Shown: in pieces, positions 22,601 through 32,917 of the stretch | How positions within the stretch are numbered: the first letter of the stretch is position 1 | Layout: each line of letters begins with the position of its first letter | NCBI GenBank assembly: GCA_921293015.1 | Contig: OV121085.1 | Location: 24,751,911 to 24,815,910, forward strand | Origin: Phorcus lineatus | Taxonomy: Eukaryota; Mollusca; Gastropoda; Trochida; Trochidae | DNA length: 64,000 bases | Reading direction: 5' to 3' | The notes under the pieces: model-generated | Databases searched by the model: none | Told to the model about the DNA's origin: nothing | The model's input: only the letters and a program-made list of their open reading frames with translations | Program-made: the position numbers and the translations under genes

Positions 22601-22958
22601 ATCTGCATTAATCTCAAAAACTAAGAATATTCACTTTGACCTAAATTTAGGCTCAAGGCGTTGTCAAATCCTTCACTGTCGTCTGCGGTTGGAGTGTAGC
22701 GATCTCAATGCTGATAAATTTAACAGACATACATTTGACAAAGCAGATTGTTCTTGTGGCCATGCCACTGAGGACGCACTTCATTTCTTTTTCGTCTGTT
22801 CAAAATTCGATTCCATTTGATCGAAAAAAAATTATTATACAAATGGCTTTTCATTAGAAACAATCTTATATGGCCACCCATCTTTGGACTTTGTTACCAA
22901 ATCTGAAATTCTAAAATCAGTACATCAATTTGTAATTGAAACTAAACGTTTTGACTAA
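19690..22958 (+). pseudogene. CR1-like LINE ORF2: 2A-like leader, endonuclease, reverse transcriptase, Cys/His tail
   Basis: The N-terminus is hydrophobic and ends with a 2A-like motif (19855-19881). The endonuclease follows in shifted frames: CISETWL, AGDFNEDIL, KPTRITPQSSTLIDLIFVSS and SDHCPTYVDI. The linker has NWWKLVNNYMK. RT shows NYRPVALTS, QSGFIPGDS, FCDISKAFDRVWH, GVPQGSV and LFADDTSIYV. The tail has CSCGHATEDALHFFFVC and ends KRFD-stop. Lesions: a frame change after the 2A motif, another near 20055, a stop just before WMNNQI at ~20710, loss of about six codons before FCDISKAFD, a one-base T deletion at ~21741 within GSVLGP, and stops near 22320 and 22394. The product can no longer be made as one protein. 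Confidence 0.85.
19855..19881 (+). other. 2A-like ribosome-skipping motif (GDVQPNPGP) near the ORF2 N-terminus
   Basis: The canonical motif is D-V/I-E-x-N-P-G-P. Here Q replaces E; the rest, including the upstream hydrophobic LLILCF stretch, is conserved. 2A-like peptides at ORF2 N-termini are known in some CR1-like LINEs of marine invertebrates, where they separate the leader from the enzyme or affect its localisation. Activity with Q is untested here. Confidence 0.7.
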
Positions 22959-23124
22959 GCAAATATGATACTGACTGCAGATATCAAAAATGTATTTAGC
23001 CATCATCTCCAACTAATTTATTTAATAATATTATCATTCTTAGACATGTTCACTATATGTTGTTCTTGTCATGATTACGTTCATATATTTATGTTGCTGG
23101 AGCGGTCCTACATAAGCTCACACT

Positions 23125-23138
23125 AGCTCACAGGAGCT
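23125..23138 (+). promoter_or_regulatory. LINE 3'-end stem-loop (copy 3)
   Basis: AGCTC, loop ACAG, GAGCT form a perfect 5-bp stem, followed by TTGTTGACCAATCC and AAATAAATACGTTTAAACC. See 17272-17286 and 17788-17800. Confidence 0.6.
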
Positions 23139-23190
23139 TGTTGACCAATCCATTTCATGTCTCTTTTTCATGAAATAAATACGTTTAAAC

Positions 23191-23199
23191 CACACACGC
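23191..23199 (+). repeat. Target-site duplication of the CR1-like LINE, right copy
   Basis: CACACACGC again, after which C/A-rich I-type ORF1 sequence resumes. Confidence 0.55.
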
Positions 23200-23992
23200 C
23201 TGGACCCGCCCCCGCAACCCATTCCCGCAGTCACCCCTTCCGCCAAGCGCCCACCCCTCCTACCTGACCCCCCGCCCGTGTCCATAACCGCCCCTCAACC
23301 ACCTCATCTGCTCCCCCCTCTCTTCTCCACCATACCCGCTGCACAACTTAACCTGGGAGTCGATTTTATCGACAACCAACCCCCTCTCTCTAACCAAAGC
23401 CATAACCAACCCGAGTCCGTAGACACGGAACTCATCCCCGCTAACCGCCTCCTCCCTCACATCCCTCCACCCACAACCTCCCAGCATGAACCCTCTACCA
23501 CTCAAACAACCTCTCCCTCAACTAACACCATCCCCTCCTCCACAACATCCCAGCGTGACCCCCCTAACACTCAACCCACCTCTCTTCCTACTGACAACAA
23601 CCCCCCTCCCTCCACCATCCAGCATAAACCCCCTGACACTAAGCCCACCATTCTCCCAACTGACACCGCCCTCCCCTCCACCTACCCATGCCTCCTCGCA
23701 GGACACTAAACCTCACCTCTATCCCTACTTCCTTCTCCAAATCCACCCTGCCCAAAACCTCCCACTCTAACTTTAATTTCGCCCAAACCCAGTCCCGCCG
23801 TAAATGTACTTCCACCCCCCTCCCAAACGCCAACCCAACCAACAGGGAACCATTCATACACTATTCACCCTCTTCGTGGCAATAGTTACAACACCCAACA
23901 TCAACACCAGAAAAATACACAGCATGGCCTTTAAAGCCAACCTAACAAATCAACTTCACTGCAACAACTCCGTAAACAAACTTAAATCCTAA
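23200..23992 (+). pseudogene. I-type LINE ORF1, proline/threonine-rich C-terminal part
   Basis: An open frame continues from just after the duplication through 23709. It encodes a Pro/Thr/Ser-rich stretch with imperfect repeats of the type TTSQHEPSTTQTTSP, and frames then change to ~23992. Composition and strand asymmetry match 17872-19317, so it is most simply the continuation of that ORF1. No domain can be assigned beyond low complexity. Confidence 0.5.
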
Positions 23993-24104
23993 AACCAACT
24001 CACAACACACCCCCGTAAAAACATATCTTTCCCTTAACCAACCATGCAGCATAAAAAAAATCTTTATTATTTTCTCCCTATTCTACTTTTTCCTACTTAT
24101 TCCA

Positions 24105-26037
24105 ATGGCTCAAATTCTCCAATGGAATGCCTGCGGCCTTTCAGCAAACGGCAGCGAGCTTAAAGCCCTAAATAAACTTATAAAAAAAACCTCCACATTA
24201 TCACAATTCAGGAAACCCATTTCAGCCCTCGTCCAAATTTTAATATTCCTGGGTATAAAACGCTACGGCATGACCGGCCCAAAACCAATCCCGGTCGCTC
24301 CTCAGGAGGCGTAGCAATCTTTATCCAGGAACATCTTGATTATTCTAAAGTAAAGGTAAATACTTCAAACTTAGAGGCGCAGGCCATAACCATTAAACAT
24401 AAAAACCAAAACCTGAATATCTTCAATATCTATCATAGGGTATCTCATCCTTTTTAACAAGAGGACCTTAATGACCTACAAAATTCTGGCCCCGCCATTC
24501 CATGTACTTTGGTGACTTCAATTGACATCAATGTAATAATAAGGAAGACACCAGAGTCAAAGTACTTGTCGACTAGATCATAAATAAGGATCTCGTCATC
24601 CACAACAATAACTCTCCAACTAGGTACGATAGTCAGCACAATACCATGTCTGTTATAGATTTACTATCCCAGACATTGCTAGTAATACCGAATGGCAGGT
24701 ATATGATGATCCGTGGGGAAGTGATCATTTCCCCATCCTAATAACTATAAACCACTTCCTACCTCCAAATAAAGGAAACGATTGCAAATTGCCCCCAAAA
24801 CCCTTAATTTCATTACATCAAGGCTGATCTTGAAAATAACGACCCCCAAATCTTTTGCAGTAACTTCACTATGGCTATTATACATGCTGCAAAAAAATCA
24901 ATTCCATTCACTACACCTCACCCTTAGAAACCCTCAGTCCATGGTGGAATGAGGAAATTAAAAACGCGCCTAAGCAGCGTAAAGCTACACAACTACCACA
25001 CGCTAAACAACTTAAAAACCAAGTACATACACTCATTAAAAACACCAAAAAACAACACTGGGAACGCTTTTGCGAGGGGTTAAATGGCAGGGCCAACTTC
25101 ACACAAGTGTGGAAAAAACTCCGAGTCATCCATGGCGACAAATGCAGAAGCAAACTCCCACCCATAAATAACCTTAAAACACCTAAAGCTAAAGCCAATG
25201 CATTGGCAACACAATTTGCTACTGCAAGTAGCAATACCAACAATTCTCCACAATTCCAACAACACAAACACACTACACCCATCATCCCTAAACAACCCAC
25301 AAACAACCAACCCATCAACCAACCATTCACCATGGAAGAGCTTCAACATGTACTAAATAATAGAAAGAACGGAACGGCCCCAGGGCTAGACCTCACATCC
25401 TACCAAATAATTAAGAAGCTACCCCCCTTCCGCCAAACTCACATTTCTAAAACTTTATAACACCATTTGGCAATCAGGCAAACTTCCCTCAAACTTGAAG
25501 GAAGCATTAGTTACCCCTATCCCTAAACCAAATAAGCCCAATCTCCTTAACTTCCAACCTTTGTAAGGTAATGGAGGGGATGGTGAAACATCGCCTCCAG
25601 AGCAACCTAAACTTACATCCCCTAAATAACGACCAGAGTGGCTTCACTCCGGGTCGATCTACCCTAAATAATCTTGCTCGCCTCGAGCAAGAAACCAAAG
25701 TAGGCCAAATTTGCAAACAATACACTTTGGCAATATCCCTGGATTTTTCAAAAGCTTTCAACATGGTCTGGCATAACGGCCTCATCACTAAACTCATTTC
25801 CAAAGGCCTATCAGGCAACATAATTAATTACATCCAGGATTTCGTCCATAATAGGCAAATAACTGTCGGGGCCAAAAATCAGCAATCTGATAACTTTCTT
25901 TTGGAAAACGGCACCCCACAAGGCAGCATACTAAGCCCCTCCCTCTTCAACGTAATGGGAGATGACCTTTTCGAAGGCATCTCCCCCAAAATTAGCACTT
26001 CCAAATTTGCAGACGACGCTGCCCTCTGGGTACTGTT
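24105..26037 (+). pseudogene. I-type LINE ORF2: endonuclease and reverse transcriptase (5' part, broken)
   Basis: Begins MAQILQWNACGLSANGSELK, the conserved endonuclease start. Shifted frames give IQETHFSP, GYKTLRHDR and SSGGVAIFIQEHL. The RT section has GTAPGLDLTSYQI, TPIPKPNKPNL (with several codons lost where NYRPI is expected), QSGFTPGRST, ISLDFSKAFNMVWH, GTPQGSILSPSLFNVM and KFADDAALW. These variants are characteristic of I/Nimb-type LINEs. It is full of stops, frameshifts and small deletions. Coding sequence ends at 26037, where later insertions begin; the homologous sequence resumes at ~27786. Confidence 0.75.
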
Positions 26038-26226
26038 ATGAGTATGTGATTGTTCATAAGTTTAACATTGTATAGCATTGTTGTATTGTTTAGTGGGTCA
26101 CACTTGCACTTGTTTTGATAGTCTTAGCTGGCAGTGTCTAGAATCATCTATTCTAGAATGTTCTATCTATTTCTTGATTGCTTGAGTTGGACACTTCTGA
26201 TTGGAGTTTGTCATGGAACTTTAAAA
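26038..26226. other. Unassigned insertion, possibly an LTR fragment
   Basis: Non-coding sequence starting TGTTATGAGTATGTG, with a TCTAGAA...TTCTAGAA inverted motif. It is neither I-type LINE nor Penelope-like. A TG start and upstream-promoter look would fit the left part of an LTR, but there is no second copy in the window. Confidence 0.3.
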
Positions 26227-26252
26227 TATATTATATATATATATATACATAC

Positions 26253-26336
<84 letters not shown>
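26227..26336. repeat. (AT)n microsatellite, ~110 bp
   Basis: Almost pure TA dinucleotides with two short TACATA interruptions near its left end. It directly abuts the 3' end of the Penelope-like fragment. Confidence 0.95.
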
Positions 26337-26338
<2 letters not shown>

Positions 26339-26383
26339 AAAAATATGAAGTCAGAAGTAAAAACAATCCATTTTAATGGCTAG

Positions 26384-26411
26384 CGCTTTCAGCTCAACGA
26401 GCCTCTTCAGG
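26384..26411 (-). ncRNA. Hammerhead-ribozyme-like motif in Penelope-like 3' region (degenerate)
   Basis: The minus strand reads CCTGAAGAGGCTCGTTGAGC followed by TGAAAGC. This gives a CTGANGA box, a short stem (GCTC/GAGC) and a GAAA box, the order of a hammerhead core. Penelope-like elements are known to carry hammerheads in their terminal regions. The CTGAAGA box deviates from CTGATGA, so activity is doubtful. Confidence 0.4.
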
Positions 26412-26524
26412 CCATACATACAACGGATAATGCGTTGCCAAGCAACGTCATCGTGTACAACATGACGTCATTACATTAATACGTCACAATATAGGCTACA
26501 ATAGCATACGTGTACAGCAAAACA

Positions 26525-27181
26525 TTAAGTTCTAGAATTTAACCTCGGTGAAAACATTTTGATAAATCTGCTTTCTTTTGTTTCTAAAAGTTTATTGTTA
26601 TCAAAATTTAATTTATACATTGGGAAAACTGAAAATTGCCCGTTTCCACACTCAGCTAAATGTTTACTCAATGGAATTGTACGGTTTTTTGGGTGATTAA
26701 TCTGAGATCTGTGTAAATTCATGCGTAATTTTAACTTCATTTCAGTTTTTCCAATGTATTTTTCATTGCACCCAGAGCATGTGATGACATAAACAACATT
26801 TTTACTGTTACAATTAAGATTTTGTCTTACAGAAAACACTTTACTTTCATTCATATGTACAGAAGAGCCTATTATGATATTTTTACATGTAAGACAGCGT
26901 AAATCACCGCATTTAGATACAGTTGGTTCTAACTCACTTGAATCAAACTTGGAAGAAGTTAATAACTTACGAAGATTTTTAGGTTGTTTAAGACTGTTCA
27001 CAATTTTTGATTTACACAAAACTTTTTCCATTTCTTTACTTAGATGTAAAATAGGTAGGTTTTTGTCAATTATTGCAGCAGCGCTCTGATGGTTAGGGTT
27101 AAAGGTGGAAACCAACGGGACAATGTTTTTATCACACAGTTTATTAGATTTAGGATCTCTGAGGCGACTTTGATCTAACAC
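26525..27181 (-). pseudogene. Penelope-like retroelement, C-terminal linker and GIY-YIG endonuclease
   Basis: A 218-codon open frame. Residues ~20-85 contain PLVSTFNP and LRKLLTSS, the linker seen after RT in Penelope-like elements. CGDLRCLTCKN is a Cys-rich segment. VVYVITCSGCNEKYIGKTE is the catalytic GIY-YIG-type opening, followed by R-x-N-L-H-R-S and PLSKHLAECGNGQF. The endonuclease makes the target nick. The RT domain that should precede it is missing, so the copy is 5'-truncated, although the remaining frame is undamaged. It lies inside the I-type LINE gap (26038-27785). Confidence 0.8.
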
Positions 27182-27328
27182 AGCGGCTTTCTATACACTG
27201 TCTTGTACTAGACTTTCAGTTCAGTTCACTGGGGCTTATTACCTATTGTTTGGAAAAAGCCGTATTTAAGTTTTTAGAAATTTAAATTAAAGTCTGTGGG
27301 AAATTCGATAACATTTTAATGAATTGCC

Positions 27329-27358
27329 AAAGTTTGTTTTTTTTTTTTTTTTTTTTTT
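27329..27358 (-). repeat. Poly(T) run, the poly(A) tail of a minus-strand L1-like insertion
   Basis: About 30 T residues mark the 3' end of the fragment to the right. Confidence 0.7.
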
Positions 27359-27785
27359 ATTTTATTCCATTTCATATCATACATTTTACATGAAAAGGCA
27401 TTGTACATATCACTGAGCTTTTTTAGCTCTTACTGAATCAGGAGTACAAAAAAAAGTTCATGTTCATCACAGAAAATGTTTTGATAATGTTGATACATAT
27501 AATTGTGTACGGTTGGATAAGATAAGAATGCAGGCAGTGAGATATTAATATTTTACGAGTGCTTCAATTAATTATAGCAGGTAGTTGATTCCACTTCTTA
27601 TCTAAAGCTTCTATCCTATTATTTTTTCTAGCTATAAATTTTTCAATATTGTATGTCATCCTAAGACATTTAACAAATCCCTCAAAAGAAAGAACATGTT
27701 GTTTAATACTTGAAACATAAATAAATCGTTTGGCCAAAAGTATGACATGGTTAAATAATTTATTGTGTGACAAAAGTCAAAAGAG
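27359..27785 (-). pseudogene. L1-like LINE, ORF2 C-terminus and 3' UTR
   Basis: The frame at 27773-27564 has LLAKRFIYVSSIKQ, LSFEGFVKCL and KKWNQLPAIIN, the pattern ending ORF2 of L1/Tx1-type LINEs (aKrfIY...E...a..N...kW). It is followed by ~200 bp of untranslated sequence and the poly(A) tract at 27329-27358. A 5'-truncated insertion. Confidence 0.65.
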
Positions 27786-28213
27786 AGATAATAAAAATGC
27801 GCCCTATATCCACCAACTTATACCTTAAAACTAATAACATAAATTTCCATGGATAACTAAATTTCTAGGGCTAATCTTTGACGAGCATCTCTCCTGGGAT
27901 GCCCACGTCAAAGATCTAATACGTAAGTGAACAAAGGACCCTAATGTCAAGCTAGGGTGCAAATAAACAAACACTTCTCTATATGTCCCTAATAATGTCT
28001 AAATTGAACTACAGCGCTCACATTTATAACACTAAATACCAACCTTACTGCTAAAATTAATTCCATACACGGCAAAACTTATGGCCATATAAATAGCAAC
28101 ACTCTAAAATCCTAATCTTTTCAGACTCACTCAATCAGCTGGAAACACTTTAAAAAAATAAGTCAACTAAAAACCGATGAGGCTTCATTTCACAAACATT
28201 ATACAACTAAGGC
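27786..28213 (+). pseudogene. I-type LINE ORF2, post-RT and RNase H-like remnant (3' part)
   Basis: FLGLIFDEHLSWDAHVKDLI near 27870-27925 is the conserved segment after the RT palm. ILIFSDSLNQLETL near 28108-28150 resembles the conserved strand and Asp of a retroelement RNase H domain. Both fit the continuation of the ORF2 that stops at 26037. Riddled with stops. A C-terminal RNase H supports assignment to the I group. Confidence 0.6.
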
Positions 28214-28420
28214 GGAGGGGGCGGGACGTTTCACCAATGTAACTTTGCCCACAGTCACAAGGAATGTGGTAGACGACGCCGGTGGGGTCTTCCTTCACGG
28301 TGGATGTTGGTTTGCCATTGGCATGGAGTAGGTTTTGGATTGATTTACCCTTTTTAAAGACGACATCTATGTTGGCTTGTTGTTTAAGAAGGCGGCGGAT
28401 GTGATGGCTGACGAATCTGA
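28214..28420 (-). pseudogene. Penelope-like element, GIY-YIG start, inverted piece
   Basis: On the minus strand the frame gives FKKGKSIQNLLHANGKPTST, then GVVYHIPCDCGQSYIGETSR, the linker and GIY-YIG opening of a second Penelope-like family. It stops at the right edge, where the other half appears on the opposite strand. Confidence 0.75.
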
Positions 28421-28644
28421 CCTATGGGAGGCTGATGAGGCTACTAAGACATCAAGGAAGGGTTGTTGACCACCGCATCCTTTGAAACAACATCAGCATC
28501 CTAGAAGCCAACTATCCAGATTACAAGATTACAAAAACACTTGAAGCGATTAATATCAAACGGCTTAATCCCTCTTTAAATAGAGATCAAGGATACTTTA
28601 TACCGCCAGCTTATCATCATCTCATAAACATCAATCAGCAGTAA
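28421..28644 (+). pseudogene. Penelope-like element, C-terminal end of GIY-YIG domain
   Basis: The plus strand reads SILEANYPDYKITKTLEAIN, then KRLNPSLNRDQGYFIPPAYH, and stops at 28642-28644. This is the catalytic Glu (LEAI) and Asn-containing end of the same domain whose start is on the minus strand at 28214-28420. The element is therefore broken into two pieces joined in opposite orientations. Confidence 0.75.
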
Positions 28645-28822
28645 TCCATTACTTTATATCTGTTTACTCAACCTATCATATCATGTACATCAACCTTGTA
28701 TAAACTACTTTCCACTGTAAACACTCCTTATCAAAACAATATGTACATCACACCATTTAATTGTCAAAACATCATCTCATTTATGTATATATTTGCCTTC
28801 ATCGAATCATATGTATCACTTG

Positions 28823-28854
28823 CTTGATAACGGTGTTAGTAACTACACCGAAAC
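28823..28854 (+). ncRNA. Hammerhead-ribozyme-like motif in Penelope-like 3' UTR
   Basis: TTGATAAC, then a stem GGTGT (28832-28836) / ACACC (28845-28849), then GAAACGTC. Against a hammerhead core (CTGATGA-stem-GAAA) the first box has two changes. Its position downstream of the GIY-YIG stop is where Penelope-like terminal hammerheads are found. Confidence 0.5.
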
Positions 28855-28890
28855 GTCGCAATTCCTGCAATAAAGAAGTTGACTATCCAT

Positions 28891-31554
28891 AAGAAATTAC
28901 TCGTTCTTCTTCATGTCATCAATACACAAGGATCATACACTCGCTATTGACTTACATGTAAAACTGGTTTACACTATTCTTAAGGCCGCAATGTTACCTT
29001 TTAAGATAGTCTCATTCTGTTTTATTGACCGATCTAACAGCTATGGCAATAGTTGTCTTCATTGCGCTAATGCTGAAAAAGACACTGTTTGGAATTCAGT
29101 CTACAGAGTCAGTAAAATGTACAGCAATCTACTTATTGTTGTCAATTTTGTCAAGTCGACACACCCATATTACCACCAATTTATACGTCTCTATAATCAG
29201 GAATACATATGGTTTACGTGTATTTGTTAAACTTTAGTTTAAATTCTGGTTTCGCTTAACTTATTGTTCTGAGTATATATGACATTGTATCCCGTTCATT
29301 AAAAACTTTTGAGTCAGTTTTAAAACATTTAAGGGGATTTCAGCTGGTGTATTTCAAATTCCATGTCATTAACATGTTTCTTAAGCTATACTGAAAATGC
29401 CTTTGCGTTCTATAAGTAAGAACTTGAATAGAATGGCTTACACCGTAAAAGTTATTTTGTTCGAATACTCTTTTTCATATAAGTTCGCTAAACTTATATT
29501 AAATTAAAAAATCTAAGTATGTAGTGTTGAAAGAAGAATCATTTATATATATATTCCTATCTCATCCTGTTTGTTGATAAATGTTCCTTGATTTTGAAGG
29601 AAATGGTGAATTGTTCATTTCATGTGTTTTGGGGAATTGGAATGTTAATCAAATCAATGTTTGTGTTGATTATACTAGATTTTATTGCACTTAACTGTTT
29701 CTGCTGACATACAGTGCATCTGATCATATTGATATTTTCCTATCATCTAGCCAACTTAATGGTTGTGTTTTAGAGTTTCGCTGTTCTGAGTATATGCCAA
29801 ACAATTATGTTACATTATTATTAGTTGCTGCATCAGAGAACATAGAACCTGCTTTTGCGGGTATTACTCTTTTTTCCTTTTTTAAAATTCTTTTGCTTAA
29901 TACGAACAAGGTTAATATGCTGTTTATTGCGACAACTTAAATCCTTTTGATGAGGACAGGTCAATTACAATGAATTGATTTACTATGGGTTGGGTCCTTA
30001 AACTGGAGCAAATATATAAGGCGCCCCTCCTTCCCCAGATAAACCACATAACACAAGCAAACAAGAAAAGCCTTTAAAAAGGCAAAGTTAGAGGCACCCT
30101 AGGCTAGGAAATATTGCGAAATAATAGGGTACAAATAGGATAGGATTTGCATGAAGGCAAATGAGTACATTAAGGCCAACAAAAGAACAAACTACCTACA
30201 AGCTATCCTCTATTTAGAAAAGGTTATATTATCATTTGTTCATTGCATCAAAGAAAATAGAATGGTGAGGCAAATATGCTGTTATATATAAACAGTTCCG
30301 TTTTAAACAACACTCAACAGTCAGTCACCGATTTATCCATTGGAGAAAGGCGAAAGGGATCTATTTTTAGGATATAGGTCACAATTGATAACGTCCAGCA
30401 CCGCCCAAGATGTTCGGTGGTTTTGCAAATTAATATGTCCACATGCATCAGTTAATTGTTTCTAAACTTTCAAGGATTGCCAGGACAAGATATACTGAAG
30501 TATTATCTGAAGCGTATTTTACTACTTCTGTCTTTGTCACTTAGTGATATCACACTAGTTGACTCGCCTAATCACATTCTCTACTTATCGACTTGTAGCT
30601 ACTTGTTTCTCGCGTGTACCGTTGTAAAGGAAGGGTTGTACTAATATTGAATCGATGTTTCAAACATTTCATGAGAAATCTATGTGTCTAATTTAGTTCA
30701 CGTGCAGTCATGAAGAATTGTACTGCCGTTTTGACTCTTAAACACCACTGATTGCCCTTCACTTATTTGCATAAACAATCGTTTTTCGTGTTAAAGGTTG
30801 CCAATTTTTTCGGAATACCCACATGGTCACGTGGTTCTAAATTTAATACAGATGTGTTCATTGGTTATACGATATTGCCAAAATACAATGAGGCTAAGTA
30901 TGATTGGTTTAAAGTTCCTGTGAAAATTCCAAGTGTAATATAGAGAGACATATCAGCTGTTAAGACGGCCTTTGGGCCTCCAACCAATAAGGGTGCACAG
31001 TATTATTGGTGTATCGGTATATTGCAATACAGAAACAACACGATATGTACCGGTACACTCTTTTGAAACTATCCAATATGATATATTGGAAGTTAACATT
31101 TTAACAAGGACGTGTATAGGCTATATAAATCCTTGATTTTAACAAATAAAAACGAGATTTTACTGAAAGTTATTAAAGTGTGAACTCGCAAAATGAAAAT
31201 AGCACAGACATGTTAAAAGTCAGTCAGTGAATTATCTCTCTTTACAAAACGACAGGCCAGTTGAGCATGAATTACCGAGTCAAAGGAGCATGGAAAAACT
31301 AAAATGTTAAAAGTACCACTATTGCAATACGGAAATGAGGAGCGATACTCATCCTTTTAAGCAAACCTTAAACACATCACTACTACAAAACAACATCATA
31401 CAATACCTCAACTACAGCGCATAATCCTTCACCTCACCAAAATCACAAACGTAATTCTGCACACGCTAAAACAACAACACTACTATATATACATGAGACA
31501 ACTGGCCAAATTGTAGCTGAGTAAACTTAGCTTGATTACGTTCTCTCTAGTCTC
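28891..31554. other. AT-rich region without a recognised gene
   Basis: Short open frames at 28913-29237, 30456-30644 and 30752-30943 have no motif I can name and no splice context I trust. A short dispersed repeat lies at 30985-31095. Nothing else is evident. Confidence 0.55.
30985..31095 (+). repeat. Short dispersed repeat, copy 2
   Basis: Contains AAGGGTGCACAGTATTATTGG, ATCGGTATATTGCAATACAG and CCAATATGATATATTGG in the same order as the reverse complement of 8015-8110. Confidence 0.55.
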
Positions 31555-31830
31555 TCCACTACATCAGAGCTAAGACGCACCCCTATAGACGGCAGTGGAG
31601 GAAATCCTTTGTCGCACTTTCGCGCATCTTTTACGACTTTCGCGCACAAAAAAACTACATCAACGCTTTCTTTACACTTATACCTAAGTGTTCGCATGTT
31701 TTTTGTAATAAAAAGTTCAGAGAAAAGTATTTATTAGCAGTCAAACAACTCAGTCGATCTCTCGCGATCGGTCGCCGCCATTTTGAGTCACGTGACCTAT
31801 GACACATCGGGGATTCCTTCCCCAAAATAG
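31555..31830 (-). repeat. Promoter-like repeat unit A (copy 1)
   Basis: Runs from CCCTATAGACGGCAGTGG to GGGGATTCCTTCCCC. It is near-identical to 49560-49810 and to the reverse complement of 42800-43080. It contains GCCGCCATTTTG (a YY1-type site) next to CACGTG (E-box, 31789-31794), and repeated TTTCGCGC motifs. In the copy at 42.8-43.1 kb the same block lies directly upstream of a DDE-integrase gene on the opposite strand. Confidence 0.7.
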
Positions 31831-32917
31831 TGACACACGTGCGATGGCTCCGATGCTTGTTTACAAATTGTTTCCCTGGTTGTTTAGTTTAGTTTTCATG
31901 GGTGCAAACATTCTCAGCCAATAAACGCAGTGGTATGGAGAGATTTCAATCCGAAATTGACTGACTGACAACCTCTGCTCATTCCAATCAAGATTTCAAA
32001 GGAAAAACAGGTGAGTTTTCAATGCTCTCAAGGTCAGGCCCCCCTAAGTAATTGAAGGAAATGCATCAAATTTAAAGGAAAACAGTGCCTAATAGTAGGA
32101 AAAAGTTTCCATAATGGAAGGAAACCAGCTTAATCGCGAAACAAACACGTCAACATCGGTGAAAAACGGTAATAACAGAGATTTTTAGTCCCTAACGGAA
32201 GCAACATCGTCCCACTTTTGAAGGAAATCGGTAGACTTCGGAAGGAACATCGGTAATATCCGTGAATTCTCGGTCGACAGCGGAAGCAAACGCATCTAAA
32301 AATAGTTTGGATTGAGCAGTCTCCAGCTTTGGTGAGTGTTGTTTTTTATGTTTAATGTGCGATTTCTAATTGTATTTAGTTGTACATGCTTGCATTGAAA
32401 GCGTAATTGGACAAGGAAACGATGGGGTTGTAGAGTTTTGTTATGAAATTGAGTAGTTACGGCGTAATTCGCATAGAGTCCGGGTTTGTTTTCAGTCAGT
32501 CATCATCAGTCAGACGAAGCCGCATCGCTAATGCTATATGATTATCTTGATTATCGAACTGCCTCATATATTGTTATGGTAAAGTTTAAAAAGTATCGAG
32601 CAAATCCATCTCAATTATCCCAACAAATTCTTTTTGTTTTTATGAAATATATTTTAATTCTTTTAATTTTTATAATGGTCTTTACATTCATATAAACTTT
32701 AATTAAGATGCTAGAGATTTGTTTGTTTTGAAATAAACCAGTCTTCCTTTTATGCACATTTTATTAATGTATTTGGCTAGGAAGATATTATCAGATATTG
32801 TCATTGAACAATGTCCAGTTCGAAAGACACAAGACAGAAGGTCAGATACAACATGCAATGTAAGATAACTCTTCATTTCTATAAAATGATCAATTTGTTG
32901 TACATCATGTCAATATT
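31831..32917. other. Region with possible untranslated exons, no gene recognised
   Basis: Two strong 5' splice-site-like sequences are visible, CAG|GTGAGT at ~32009 and TTG|GTGAGT at ~32330, downstream of the promoter-like unit. No coding frame links them to anything, so a host transcription unit is only a guess. Confidence 0.25.

Larger units (their letters stand above)
19318..23190 (+). mobile_element. Nearly full-length CR1-like LINE inserted in the I-type LINE
   Basis: It contains a 5' region (to ~19690), a single large ORF2 with endonuclease, RT and C-terminal Cys/His domain, and a 3' UTR ending GTTTAAAC. It is flanked by a 9-bp repeat and interrupts the A/C-rich ORF1 of an older I-type LINE. 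It belongs to the same family as the copies at 2.9, 15-17.3 and 17.4-17.8 kb. Confidence 0.75.

Noticed and set aside
24911..25349. 140-codon Cys/Leu-rich minus-strand frame
   Set aside because: Antisense shadow of the I-type LINE ORF2 linker, opened by its A/C-rich composition.
26134..26376. 80-codon frame over the (AT)n tract
   Set aside because: Mostly Tyr-Ile from the dinucleotide repeat.
28913..29237. Two overlapping frames of 105 and 70 codons
   Set aside because: Hydrophobic but without recognisable motif, homologue in the window or convincing splice sites.
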